From Dehalococcoidia bacterium (lineage in GTDB: Bacteria > Chloroflexota > Dehalococcoidia > Dehalococcoidales > W111): DNA of 43,905 bases. Of the stretch, positions 16,516 through 24,585 are shown piece by piece. The notes beneath the pieces are model-generated. The model saw only the letters and a program-made list of their open reading frames with translations. It was not told the DNA's origin and ran no database searches. The DNA lies in the NCBI GenBank assembly GCA_011191985.1, contig DUEU01000068.1, forward strand, positions 58,579 through 102,483, read 5' to 3'. Both the position numbers and the translations under genes were made by a program. Within the stretch, counting starts at the first letter, position 1; each line of letters begins with the position of its first letter.

Positions 16516-17266
16516 AATCGATGGTCTGACCAAACATTTCGGTGGCCTGGCCGCTGTCTCCCGGCTTGACATGCAGGTCAATAAAGGGGAAATAGTAGGC
16601 TTAATCGGCCCCAACGGTGCCGGCAAAACTACCGTATTCAATCTAGTGACGGGATTCCTGCAACCAACGAGAGGCAAGGTAGTATTTGACGGGAAAAACA
16701 TAACCGGTAAAAAACCACACGTGATTGCCGAGCTGGGAATAGGCCGGACTTTTCAGTTAAACCCTCTCTTCGCCGACTTCACCGTCCTTAAAAACGTGGT
16801 GGCATCATTCCATCTGCGTCCCAAGTCAAGCCTGCTGGCTACTTATTTTAACACGGCCACCTACCGCCGCAACGAAGCCTATATTTTAGAGCAATCCCGG
16901 GAAATACTGCAGTTGGTGGGGCTGGATACCGTCAGTGATGAACTGGCCAAGAACTTACCTCACGGGTATCAAAAGATGCTGGGCATGGCCCGGGCTCTGG
17001 CGATTAAACCCAGACTGCTGCTGCTGGATGAGCCTCTGGCCGGAATGAACCCGGATGAAATCGATTTCAGCATGGCCGCCATTAAAAAGACACGACAGCA
17101 GGGGATGACCATTGTGCTGGTTGAGCACAATATGCAGATCATGGATTTATGTGATAGGGTGGTAGTTATTAACTTCGGCCACAAAATCGCTGAAGGCTTA
17201 CCTGGTGAAGTGAGGAGGAACGAGGAAGTAATCAGGGCTTACTTTGGTGGTGAATATGTTGCTTAA
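16505..17266 (+). CDS. livG: ABC transporter ATP-binding protein LivG
   Basis: A 253-residue ATPase with Walker A G35-P-N-G-A-G-K-T, Walker B LLLLDEPLAGMNPDE, and a signature that reads LPHGYQKML instead of the usual LSxGxQ. The C-terminal NFGHKIAEGLPGEV stretch is typical of LivG. It energises LivHM together with LivF. It overlaps livM by 11 bases at its start and livF by 11 bases at its end, the same geometry twice. Confidence 0.94.
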   Translation: MLLEIDGLTKHFGGLAAVSRLDMQVNKGEIVGLIGPNGAGKTTVFNLVTGFLQPTRGKVVFDGKNITGKKPHVIAELGIGRTFQLNPLFADFTVLKNVVASFHLRPKSSLLATYFNTATYRRNEAYILEQSREILQLVGLDTVSDELAKNLPHGYQKMLGMARALAIKPRLLLLDEPLAGMNPDEIDFSMAAIKKTRQQGMTIVLVEHNMQIMDLCDRVVVINFGHKIAEGLPGEVRRNEEVIRAYFGGEYVA

Positions 17267-17963
17267 GGTTAAAAATATAACGGTGCACTATGGGAAGTCC
17301 CTGGCATTAAACGACGTTTCGGTGGAAGTTGCCGAGGGGTCTGTGGTCAGCATTATTGGCGCCAATGGCGCCGGTAAAAGCACTATACTCAGGTCATTGT
17401 CTGGTTTGATGCCATTAACCTCAGGGGGGATATGGTTTTCAGATAAGAGGATAGACGGGATGGCCGCGAATGAGATTGTGAAACTTGGTCTTGTCCACAT
17501 CCCCGAAGGCCGGAAGCTTTTCCCCTATCTCACAGTTCTCGTCAATCTCAAGCTCGGCGCCAGTTTGCATAAAGATAAGTCGGGCACAAACCAGGCTATG
17601 GAAGAAGTCTTTGAGCGCTTCCCCATACTATATGAGAGGCGCAACCAACAGGCCGGAACCCTTAGCGGTGGTGAACAGCAGATGCTGGCTATAGCCCGTG
17701 GCCTGATGGCCAGGCCAAGGCTGCTCTTGATGGACGAGCCTTCGCTGGGGCTGGCGCCGATAGTGGTTGATGAGCTGGCCGAGGTGATTAAGGATATCAA
17801 TCAAAGGGGAGTTAGCATCCTTTTGGTAGAGCAGAACATTCCCCTGGCCCTCCGCGTGGCCAACCGGGGTTACGCACTGCAGGTCGGCAAGGTCGTTCTG
17901 GAAGGTGATATTGACGAGTTTAAATCAACCGAGACCGTCCGTAGAGCGTACCTGGGAGGATAA
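17256..17963 (+). CDS. livF: ABC transporter ATP-binding protein LivF
   Basis: A 235-residue ATPase with Walker A G35-A-N-G-A-G-K-S, a canonical LSGGEQQML signature and Walker B LLLMDEPSLGLAP, then the LivF-type VEQNIPLALRVANRGY switch region. The ATG at 17256 is preferred over an in-frame TTG at 17244 because GGTGGTGA stands just before it. It is the last liv gene. The hydrolase-like gene at 18074 follows after 110 bases. Confidence 0.94.
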   Translation: MLLKVKNITVHYGKSLALNDVSVEVAEGSVVSIIGANGAGKSTILRSLSGLMPLTSGGIWFSDKRIDGMAANEIVKLGLVHIPEGRKLFPYLTVLVNLKLGASLHKDKSGTNQAMEEVFERFPILYERRNQQAGTLSGGEQQMLAIARGLMARPRLLLMDEPSLGLAPIVVDELAEVIKDINQRGVSILLVEQNIPLALRVANRGYALQVGKVVLEGDIDEFKSTETVRRAYLGG

Positions 17964-18073
17964 ACTGCTACCCATGAATTGCCGACGGGGAAGAGCATCT
18001 ATTGACAGTCTCTCGCAACATAAGTAAACTCAGTGAAAAACAGGTGAAACAATATGCTGATTAAGGGGGTAAG

Positions 18074-18946
18074 TTGAAACCAGAAATAATTACTGATTAC
18101 CGGTGTCAGATAGGTGAGGGGCCAATATGGCACCCCATGGAAAAGCAGCTCTACTGGGTCGATATAATCCAAGGACGAGTCTTTCGTTTTAATCCAGAGA
18201 CTGATGAACATGAAATATGCTATGAAGGTGAGCCGGTGGCCGGCATTACTATTCAGGAGGATGGCTCGTTGCTCTTTTTCATGCAAAGAGGAGCTATTGC
18301 CAACTGGAAAGACGGCAAGCTTGATTTTATTATCAATCAAATACCGGAGGCGCGCGGGAGCAGCTTTAATGATCTTATCGCTGACCCGATGGGACGAGTA
18401 TTGTGGGGTTCCGTACCGGCCGATATAAATACCAGCGAACGGCTCTGCGGGCTCTACCGTATCGATACCGATGGTTCGGTAACCCAAATAGTGGAAGATA
18501 TCTCTGTTTCTAACGGCCTTGGCTTTGCGCCGGGCGGTAAACAGCTGTATTACACCGACACAAATATGCACCGGATATACTTGTTTGATTATGATCAGGA
18601 GACTGGCACCCTAACCAACCAGCGCATATTTATAGAAATACAAACTGACGAAGGCGATCCTGACGGCATGACGGTAGATGCCGAGGGATATGTCTGGACG
18701 GCACTGTGGGGCAGCCGGGCTGTGGTGAGGTACACACCACAAGGATTAGAAGAAAGGCGCGTTCAATTTCCCGCCAGAAAGGTATCCAGTGTAACCTTCG
18801 GTGGCGATGATTATACGGATATGTATGTGACCAGCGCTATCGCTGGCCCCAGAGGCGTAGACGATTCTGAAGCCGCTGGGGCCTTATTCCGGGTGAGTCT
18901 CAGCATTCGAGGACTGCCGGAATATTTCTCCCGTATCGCCCTCTAG
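18074..18946 (+). CDS. SMP-30/gluconolactonase family protein
   Basis: A 290-residue six-bladed beta-propeller lactonase. Metal-ligand positions are visible: E15 in IGEGPIWHP, the asparagine in SSFNDLIADP, NGLGFAPGGKQLYYTDT and DGMTVDAEGYVWTA. Relatives hydrolyse sugar or other lactones with a divalent cation. The start appears to be TTG at 18074, right after AAGGGGG; no ATG fits. It lies between the Liv operon and an aldehyde oxidoreductase and may open a lactone formed in the pathway; the substrate is unknown. Confidence 0.9.
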   Translation: MKPEIITDYRCQIGEGPIWHPMEKQLYWVDIIQGRVFRFNPETDEHEICYEGEPVAGITIQEDGSLLFFMQRGAIANWKDGKLDFIINQIPEARGSSFNDLIADPMGRVLWGSVPADINTSERLCGLYRIDTDGSVTQIVEDISVSNGLGFAPGGKQLYYTDTNMHRIYLFDYDQETGTLTNQRIFIEIQTDEGDPDGMTVDAEGYVWTALWGSRAVVRYTPQGLEERRVQFPARKVSSVTFGGDDYTDMYVTSAIAGPRGVDDSEAAGALFRVSLSIRGLPEYFSRIAL

Positions 18947-18969
18947 ATATCGATAAGATTGACTTTCGT

Positions 18970-18995
18970 ATCATTCTGGTGAATGATTCCTTTTT
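18970..18995 (+). terminator. Weak terminator after the lactonase gene
   Basis: ATCATTC and GAATGAT form a 7-base-pair stem with a TGGT loop, followed by TCCTTTTT. The stem is AT-rich, so it may act only partly. Confidence 0.4.
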
Positions 18996-19053
18996 GCGGA
19001 ATGGGGCACCGTAATATTGAAAGAGGTAAGCGAGCTAGCTAAGGGGGAGTAGT

Positions 19054-20940
19054 ATGCATGGTTGGACGGGGAAGATACTGCGGGTAAATCTGAGTAGTTC
19101 CGAAATAAAGCAGATTTCTACAGAGCCGTACGCCGAGCGATACCTGGGTGGACGCGGTATTGCCACCAGGCTCTACTGGGAGACGGTGACACCTGAGATT
19201 GAGGCCTTTGACCCGGCTAACCGGTTGATCTTCATGACCGGCCCGCTGGTGGCCACCGGCGTCCCGGGTGCCACCCGGATGACCGTCGTCGGTAAATCAC
19301 CCATGACCTATCCGGAGGGGTTCTGCTATGGCAATGTCGGTGGCTTCTTTCCCGCTGAGCTAAAGAAAGCAGGCTATGACGGTGTGATTATTGAGGGGCG
19401 TGCCGCAAAGCCGGTATATCTTTGGATAAACGACAATGAAGCCGAACTTCGCGATGCCTCATCACTATGGGGGCAGGGTGTTTACCGGGCCGGAGAGATG
19501 CTCCAGCAGGTACGTGGTAAGAATGTTTGTTACCTTAGCACAGGCGTCGCTGGTGAAAGGAAGGTAAGAACGGCAGTGATTGCGGGCTCCCATCACTCGT
19601 CCTCTACCGGCGGCTACGGGGCAGTAATGGGGGCTAAAAACTTTAAAGCCATAGCCGTTACCGGTACCGGTAAGCCTTCGGTAGCCAATCCCGCTAAACT
19701 CAAAGAGCTTATCCATCATACTGCCAAGATAAACAAGCACGTTAAATTTGTTATTCCCCGGAAAGTAGCCGAAAGCGGCGCCAGTAGCTTACTTGAGGCG
19801 GTCGGGAAGGGACATTGCTACCAATGCGGACTGGATTGCCTCAGGGGCAGGTATATATATGGCCAAAGGCTGGAGGGAGATCGTAAGTGCCAGGCTATGG
19901 AATATTACCTGCCATGGCTGTACTCCAAGAAGGATGAGCCGATAGAAACATTCTTTGATGCCCCTATCTTGGCCAACGACTATTCAATCTGTACCTTCGA
20001 ACTCGAGAGCATGATTGACTGGCTCTATGACTGCCATTTGTCTGGGAGTCTCACCGACCAGGAAACCGGTCTACCACTGTCTAAGATTGGAACCAGGGAA
20101 TTTCTGGAAAAGCTGCTCCACTCAATCGCTTACCGGGAGGGCTTTGGCGATATCCTGGCTGAGGGGATGGTTAGGGCTAGTGAGAAGGTCCCGAAGAAGG
20201 CCGGGGATATTTTAAGCTACACTATTGCCCCCGTGGGTAAGAACGACCTGAACCCGGCCAGGGCATATATTGTCAATTCGCTACTGGACCCGATGGAACC
20301 CAGGGTACATCGGCCCCTGAATCACCGGGGCCTTGCCTGGATAGCCTGGGGTATTAATCAATCCCAGCCGGACCTCTCGCCAGTTACAACGAGTGTAATG
20401 TATAAGATAGCCAAGGCCTTCTGGGGCAGTGAAGAGGCAGGAGATGAATCCAGCTATGATGGCAAGGCATTGGCGGCCGTAAAGGTACAGAACAGGACCT
20501 ATATCGAGGATAGCCTGGGTCTCTGTGACTCTGGCTGGCCAATTACCTACTCCCTCAACACGCCGGATAGTATTGGAGACCCCGATATGGAAGCTAAAAT
20601 ATTTTCTGCTGTTACCGGGGCTGCCGCTAAAGATATCGACCGGTATGGCGAGGTCATCTGTAACCTGCAAAGGGCCATACTGATAAGGGAGGGACGAGAA
20701 ATCCCGGAAGCTGACTTTCCCCTTGATTTCAATTTTACGGAACCCTTGAAAGGCGAGCAACCAGTGATGGTTCCTGGCCCGGATGGGAAGGCAGTTGATA
20801 TGAGAGGCAATACTCTCGATAGGGAGCGATTTGCCCGTATGCTAAGGGAATACTACCGCTTCCGGGGGTGGGATGAGGAGACCGGACGACCACGACCGGA
20901 AACTTTGGCCGCCCTTGGCTTAGATGACCTGGCGACGTAA
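19054..20940 (+). CDS. aor: Aldehyde:ferredoxin oxidoreductase, solitary copy
   Basis: A 628-residue tungstopterin enzyme of the AOR family, which oxidises aldehydes to acids, or the reverse, with ferredoxin. The N-terminal domain starts with GWTGKILRVNLSS and has YLGGRGIATRLY. The [4Fe-4S] ligands are C255-x2-C258-x3-C262 and C491 in SLGLCDSGW, as in Pyrococcus AOR. AAGGGGGAG lies before the ATG. No ferredoxin gene is beside it, unlike the second AOR at 38085. It ends 31 bases from the convergent dctM. It may process an aldehyde released by the aldolase-like complex, which is an inference. Confidence 0.93.
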   Translation: MHGWTGKILRVNLSSSEIKQISTEPYAERYLGGRGIATRLYWETVTPEIEAFDPANRLIFMTGPLVATGVPGATRMTVVGKSPMTYPEGFCYGNVGGFFPAELKKAGYDGVIIEGRAAKPVYLWINDNEAELRDASSLWGQGVYRAGEMLQQVRGKNVCYLSTGVAGERKVRTAVIAGSHHSSSTGGYGAVMGAKNFKAIAVTGTGKPSVANPAKLKELIHHTAKINKHVKFVIPRKVAESGASSLLEAVGKGHCYQCGLDCLRGRYIYGQRLEGDRKCQAMEYYLPWLYSKKDEPIETFFDAPILANDYSICTFELESMIDWLYDCHLSGSLTDQETGLPLSKIGTREFLEKLLHSIAYREGFGDILAEGMVRASEKVPKKAGDILSYTIAPVGKNDLNPARAYIVNSLLDPMEPRVHRPLNHRGLAWIAWGINQSQPDLSPVTTSVMYKIAKAFWGSEEAGDESSYDGKALAAVKVQNRTYIEDSLGLCDSGWPITYSLNTPDSIGDPDMEAKIFSAVTGAAAKDIDRYGEVICNLQRAILIREGREIPEADFPLDFNFTEPLKGEQPVMVPGPDGKAVDMRGNTLDRERFARMLREYYRFRGWDEETGRPRPETLAALGLDDLAT

Positions 20941-20971
20941 AACTTTTTTAAGAACAGCTACTCAGTCTTCG

Positions 20972-22270
20972 CTACCTCATCGTGCCGGGCAGAAAAAGGC
21001 TAATCTGCGGGAAAGCAATCAGTATCGCCAGGCATATCAGCATCATAACGACAAAGGGTACAATGCCCCGGAAAACGTCCTGTAAGGGGACCTTGGTCAC
21101 GCCCTGAACCACAAAGCAATTCATCCCTACCGGAGGAGTGATTAAGGCCATCTCCGACATAATAACTACCAGAACACCAAACCATATAAGGTCAAAGCCA
21201 AGGCCGGAAATAACGGGCGCTACGATGGGAATAGTGAGTAGCGTCATAGAAATAACATCCATAAACATGCCCAGGGGAATATAGATGATCAGTATCGCTA
21301 TCAGAATGGCATAAGGCGAGATATGGATGGCGGTTATCCACTCAGCAAACATAGACGTAAAGCCGCTGGCTGCCAGAAACCTATTAAATATCAGGGCCCC
21401 GATAGCGATGGTAACCGCAAAACAGGTAATCTCGGCCGCCCCTTTTAAAGCAGCAACAAGGTTCGCGAAGGTGAGACGGCGGCGTATAAGCGCAACAATG
21501 AGAGCCCCAAAGGCTCCTATCGCCCCGGCCTCGCTGGGGGTAAAAACGCCAAAGTAGAGACCGCCGATAACGAGGAGAAGGAGGGCCAGCATGCCCCACA
21601 CGCCCTTCAATGATAAAAGCATCTCTTTCCAGGGGAAAGACGGACCGGGAGGGCCCAATTGCCGGTTTCTTTTACACATTATGTATATTCCTATAAGAAA
21701 TATAGCTGACAGCAATACGCCGGGGAGAAGACCGGCGATAAATAGCGCCGCTATAGACTTTTGGGTAAGAAATCCATACATTATGAAGCCGGAACTTGGC
21801 GGGATAAGGATACCCAGGGTGCCTCCCGCGGCGATTGAGCCGGTTGACAATCGGCGGTTATAGCCGAGTTCTTCCATCTCAGGGAAGGCTATAGTTCCCA
21901 TGGTTGCGGCTCCGGCCACACTGGAGCCAGTGCAGGCGGCAAAGCCGGTGCAGGCCAGTACTGTCGCCTGGGCTAATCCACCAGGAAGTCTTCCCACCCA
22001 CTTATTGGCGGTAGCATAGAGGTCCCGGCTGATGCCACAGTAAAAGGCAATCAGACCCATAAGGATGAATAGAGATAGAATAACAAAGGGCTCCAGACCG
22101 GCCATGTTAAGGGGACCGCTGCCCAGAATGGCCAGCCCGGCAGTGAGGCCCCTGACCAACCAGAGGCCGACGCAGCCCACTATGATAAAAGAGAAGGCTA
22201 TCGGCATTCCTAGGAGGATAAGTATAAAGAAAGCACTTATAGCTATGATACTGATAGCCAGGGGAGACAT
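20972..22270 (-). CDS. dctM: TRAP transporter large permease DctM
   Basis: A 432-residue membrane protein with about twelve hydrophobic segments. It has typical DctM motifs: a small-residue stretch CTGFAACTGSSVAGAATMG, IPPSSGFIMYGF, FTPSEAGAIGAFGAL and LITPPVGMNCFVVQG. It drives sodium-coupled uptake of organic acids together with DctQ and DctP. Its ATG overlaps the dctQ stop by one base (TAATG), so translation is coupled. It is the last gene of the unit. Confidence 0.95.
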   Translation of the reverse strand: MSPLAISIIAISAFFILILLGMPIAFSFIIVGCVGLWLVRGLTAGLAILGSGPLNMAGLEPFVILSLFILMGLIAFYCGISRDLYATANKWVGRLPGGLAQATVLACTGFAACTGSSVAGAATMGTIAFPEMEELGYNRRLSTGSIAAGGTLGILIPPSSGFIMYGFLTQKSIAALFIAGLLPGVLLSAIFLIGIYIMCKRNRQLGPPGPSFPWKEMLLSLKGVWGMLALLLLVIGGLYFGVFTPSEAGAIGAFGALIVALIRRRLTFANLVAALKGAAEITCFAVTIAIGALIFNRFLAASGFTSMFAEWITAIHISPYAILIAILIIYIPLGMFMDVISMTLLTIPIVAPVISGLGFDLIWFGVLVVIMSEMALITPPVGMNCFVVQGVTKVPLQDVFRGIVPFVVMMLICLAILIAFPQISLFLPGTMR

Positions 22271-22776
22271 TAAACGGCCCTCCTCATGTTGCGGATGTTG
22301 AGGATTATCTCGATGATGAACTCAAGGCAGATAACGAACGCGCCTATGGAGACCATAAGCTGGAATGGGGCTAAAGGTATCAGGAGAACCGATACCAGCC
22401 TGCCGGTTTCCCACAACTTGATAGCGGTCACTATTCCCTGCCAGGTGACCAGGCTGAAAATAGCCAGTGACACGATTGAAATTGCCAGGTCAGTTATCGC
22501 CCGTACCCGAGTCGGGAAGCGGGCGATAATAAGCTCTACCCTGACATGTGCCCCTTTTGCCTGAGCATAGGCCCAGCCCAAGAGGACTATCCCGGCCACC
22601 AGAAGAGAACCGATTTCCCTCGCTCCCGTTATCGGCCGGTTGAAGAAGTACCTGCCTATTACATCACCGGCGCCAATAAGCACCAAAACGAAAAGCATAG
22701 CAATGGTAACATTGTGCAAGACACTTCCCGTGCTCCGGATACTATTTTCCAGCACCTTTATTATCTTGTCAGACAC
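22270..22776 (-). CDS. dctQ: TRAP transporter small permease DctQ
   Basis: A 168-residue protein with four hydrophobic helices and the DctQ sequence VIGRYFFNRPITGAREIG and GWAYAQAKGAHVRVELI. It forms the membrane complex with DctM. It is separated from dctP by 208 bases that include a strong hairpin, so its expression may be lower than that of dctP. Confidence 0.93.
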   Translation of the reverse strand: MSDKIIKVLENSIRSTGSVLHNVTIAMLFVLVLIGAGDVIGRYFFNRPITGAREIGSLLVAGIVLLGWAYAQAKGAHVRVELIIARFPTRVRAITDLAISIVSLAIFSLVTWQGIVTAIKLWETGRLVSVLLIPLAPFQLMVSIGAFVICLEFIIEIILNIRNMRRAV

Positions 22777-22882
22777 ACTTATAGGTCTCCTTTACAATGC
22801 CTAATACAAATGTTGAGGAACCTGTCTGTATTATCCGACGCTGGCTAGCAGGTAGACTGTTAAATAGACTCTTTTCAGTGTA

Positions 22883-22911
22883 TTCCCCTCCCCTCACTGA
22901 GGGGAGGGGAA
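22883..22911 (-). promoter_or_regulatory. Strong hairpin between dctP and dctQ
   Basis: TTCCCCTCCCCTC pairs perfectly with GAGGGGAGGGGAA over 13 base pairs with a three-base loop. No T-run follows on either strand. It probably protects the 3' end of the dctP mRNA or causes partial termination, giving more binding protein than permease. Confidence 0.6.
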
Positions 22912-22984
22912 CATAATTTCTTAAAGGGCGATTACAGCCTCAAACCCTTGGGCGCCAAAAACCCTGTTTTTCCACCTATTTTAA

Positions 22985-24139
22985 CTAAGGACCGGGGGTG
23001 TAGCCAATAAACGGTTTCTCTACCCCGAGACTCTTCAAGTCATCATGGAGATCGGCCAGGAACTCTTTCGCCGGCAGTCCTTTCGCCTCCGTATCGGCTA
23101 TCCATTTTGTCCAGATAGGGGCAAACATGGTATCCAGCTTGGCCATTTCTTCTGGAGGTAAGGGATAAGCCTCAATGCCCGCCTCGGCAAAGGCCGCTCT
23201 ACCTTCTGCTTCGGTAATATCGAAGGTTTCGGCGGCTCTTAAAGCCCAGCTACGATTATCCAACCCGTCTATGATTGCCTTGGCATCCGCGGGCAGCCTA
23301 TTGTAGCTGTCCTTGTTCATAGCCACCGCGAAGGTTACCGCAAAGAAATCGGTTAGGGTGACAGACTTCACAACTTCTTGTAGATTCCAGGCGAGCATCA
23401 CCGAGTAACCGCTTATGCCCCCGTCTACGGTCTTCTTCTCGAGACCTTCATAGAATTCGGCGGTACCCATAGCCACCGGCACGCCGCCCAGTATCTCCAC
23501 TACATCCTTCGCTGGCCCACCGGAGAATTTTATCTTTCTCCCATTGAAGTCGGCCACGGTACGGGCTGGTTCCATAGCCCAGAAAAAGTTACTGGGGGTG
23601 GGAGCTTGCAGCCAGAGAATTTTAACATCGGCGAACTCCTGATCATAGTATCCTTTTTCCCACAAATTCATCTGCGCTATGGTAAGGGTATGAGCTGTTG
23701 GCTCTTTGCTCATCAGGGGAAGGGTGTAGGCATCAGCCAATGGGAACCGTCCTGGAGTCATGTAGGGCATAAAGAAGATGGCATCACAGGCACCCTCAAC
23801 CAGCGCGTCATATAACTCCGGTCCCCCGGCCAGCGCCCCACCCCAGGCAAATTCCACCTCAATCATGCCCCCGCTCGTCTCGTTCAATTCCTTAGCAAAT
23901 TCGTCCAATAGTATTGAGGTAGGATCAACGGGCGGCGGTGGTACAAAAGTTGCCCAGACAAGCTTCACCTTCTCCGCCGGGGGTGGTGTTGGTGTCGGTG
24001 TTGGCGTCGGTGTGGGTGTGGGTGTGGGTGTCGGTGTCGGCGCTGGTTTTGGCCCGCACCCGGCCATCAAGGGCGCCACCACCAACGCTAAAGTTAAACA
24101 GATAACCATAGCGAGTATAAATAGTCTTTTTTCTTTCAC
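22985..24139 (-). CDS. dctP: TRAP transporter substrate-binding lipoprotein DctP
   Basis: A 384-residue periplasmic or membrane-anchored binding protein. Residues 1-27 are a lipoprotein signal with LMAGC, lipidated at C28, followed by a (Pro-Thr)n linker of about 20 residues and then the DctP domain (KVKLVWATFVPPP onward). In other DctP proteins an arginine in the GxKxR segment holds the substrate carboxylate; here the segment reads GRKIKFSGG, with lysine at that place. The GTG at 24139 is chosen because GGAGG lies 6-7 bases before it and the signal peptide follows at once; an ATG at 24184 would add 15 residues. It shares its leader sequence with the binding protein gene at 25797. Confidence 0.93.
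   Translation of the reverse strand: MKEKRLFILAMVICLTLALVVAPLMAGCGPKPAPTPTPTPTPTPTPTPTPTPPPAEKVKLVWATFVPPPPVDPTSILLDEFAKELNETSGGMIEVEFAWGGALAGGPELYDALVEGACDAIFFMPYMTPGRFPLADAYTLPLMSKEPTAHTLTIAQMNLWEKGYYDQEFADVKILWLQAPTPSNFFWAMEPARTVADFNGRKIKFSGGPAKDVVEILGGVPVAMGTAEFYEGLEKKTVDGGISGYSVMLAWNLQEVVKSVTLTDFFAVTFAVAMNKDSYNRLPADAKAIIDGLDNRSWALRAAETFDITEAEGRAAFAEAGIEAYPLPPEEMAKLDTMFAPIWTKWIADTEAKGLPAKEFLADLHDDLKSLGVEKPFIGYTPGP
23985..24045. repeat. Hexanucleotide repeat coding the Pro-Thr linker of DctP
   Basis: About ten imperfect copies of GGTGTN (plus strand) encode alternating Pro-Thr in the minus-strand dctP. Such tracts expand and contract by slippage; the frame is kept by the six-base unit. 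Confidence 0.85.
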
Positions 24140-24192
24140 CTGAATGCCTCCTTTCCAGTATTTGAAAATACTTAAAACGGTCATATTATCCT

Positions 24193-24306
24193 GTTTCTCT
24201 CACCTCCTTTACCGTCTTCAATCAGAGACATAACCAAATTTGGCAATAACTGTATATACTGTTAAAAGGTATCACTTAAGGATAACACAAATTTTCTTTT
24301 TGTCAA
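24193..24306 (-). promoter_or_regulatory. Conserved leader, copy A (before dctP)
   Basis: This stretch aligns along its whole length with 25850-25955 in front of the second binding protein gene. The best part is 24194-24218 against 25851-25875, with 23 of 25 bases identical, including a GGAGGT on the sense strand that is not at normal distance from a start codon. The promoters and the middle part (TTAACnGTATnTACAG on the sense strand) are also shared. A common regulator or RNA structure is likely. Confidence 0.65.
24279..24306 (-). promoter_or_regulatory. dctP promoter
   Basis: Minus-strand TTGACA (24306-24301), 16-base spacer and TATCCT (24284-24279), with TG one base upstream of the -10 (extended -10). 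The leader is about 130 bases. The same arrangement is seen at 25928-25955. Confidence 0.65.
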
Positions 24307-24422
24307 GAGGGATTGGCTCCCTGTGTCAGCATTGTATTGAATGCTTCTAGGCCTTCCTAGAATTACTCATGGTTATATAAGCGAGGATCGAAGTATTAAG
24401 TCACCCCATATTCGGGATTCCA

Positions 24423-24525
24423 TGACATGCCCCTAAAAGGAGTCGAGTTACAATATACGGCTGGAATCACGTAAGCTTCCCCTATTTCCCATGCTAATTA
24501 CAGTTAGCCTTTTAGGGGCATGTCA
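24423..24525. repeat. 103-bp element with perfect 18-bp terminal inverted repeats
   Basis: TGACATGCCCCTAAAAGG at 24423-24440 is mirrored exactly at 24508-24525, with 67 bases between and no coding capacity. This is the form of a small non-autonomous transposable element (MITE) or of a large regulatory cruciform. No target-site duplication is evident and no second copy was seen in the window. The 67-base spacer and missing T-run argue against a plain terminator for the upstream minus-strand gene. Confidence 0.55.
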
Positions 24526-24585
24526 ATAACCTACTGCCCGATTGTCACAGCACAATACTGTAATTAATTACTGGCGGAATATTAC

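Larger units (their letters stand above)
24140..24585. other. Region between dctP and the Liv-type binding protein gene
   Basis: About 450 bases without a gene. It contains the dctP leader and promoter (24193-24306), and an inverted-repeat element (24423-24525). Nothing was seen in the remaining 24307-24422 and 24526-24585. Confidence 0.6.

Noticed and set aside
23985-24045. Tandem repeat considered as a CRISPR-like or regulatory array
   Set aside because: The repeat unit is six bases, lies inside a coding region and encodes the Pro-Thr linker.
23778-24143. 121-codon plus-strand open frame opposite dctP, rich in Gly-Val
   Set aside because: It is the antisense reading of the Pro-Thr repeat and signal peptide of dctP; no ribosome site or family resemblance.
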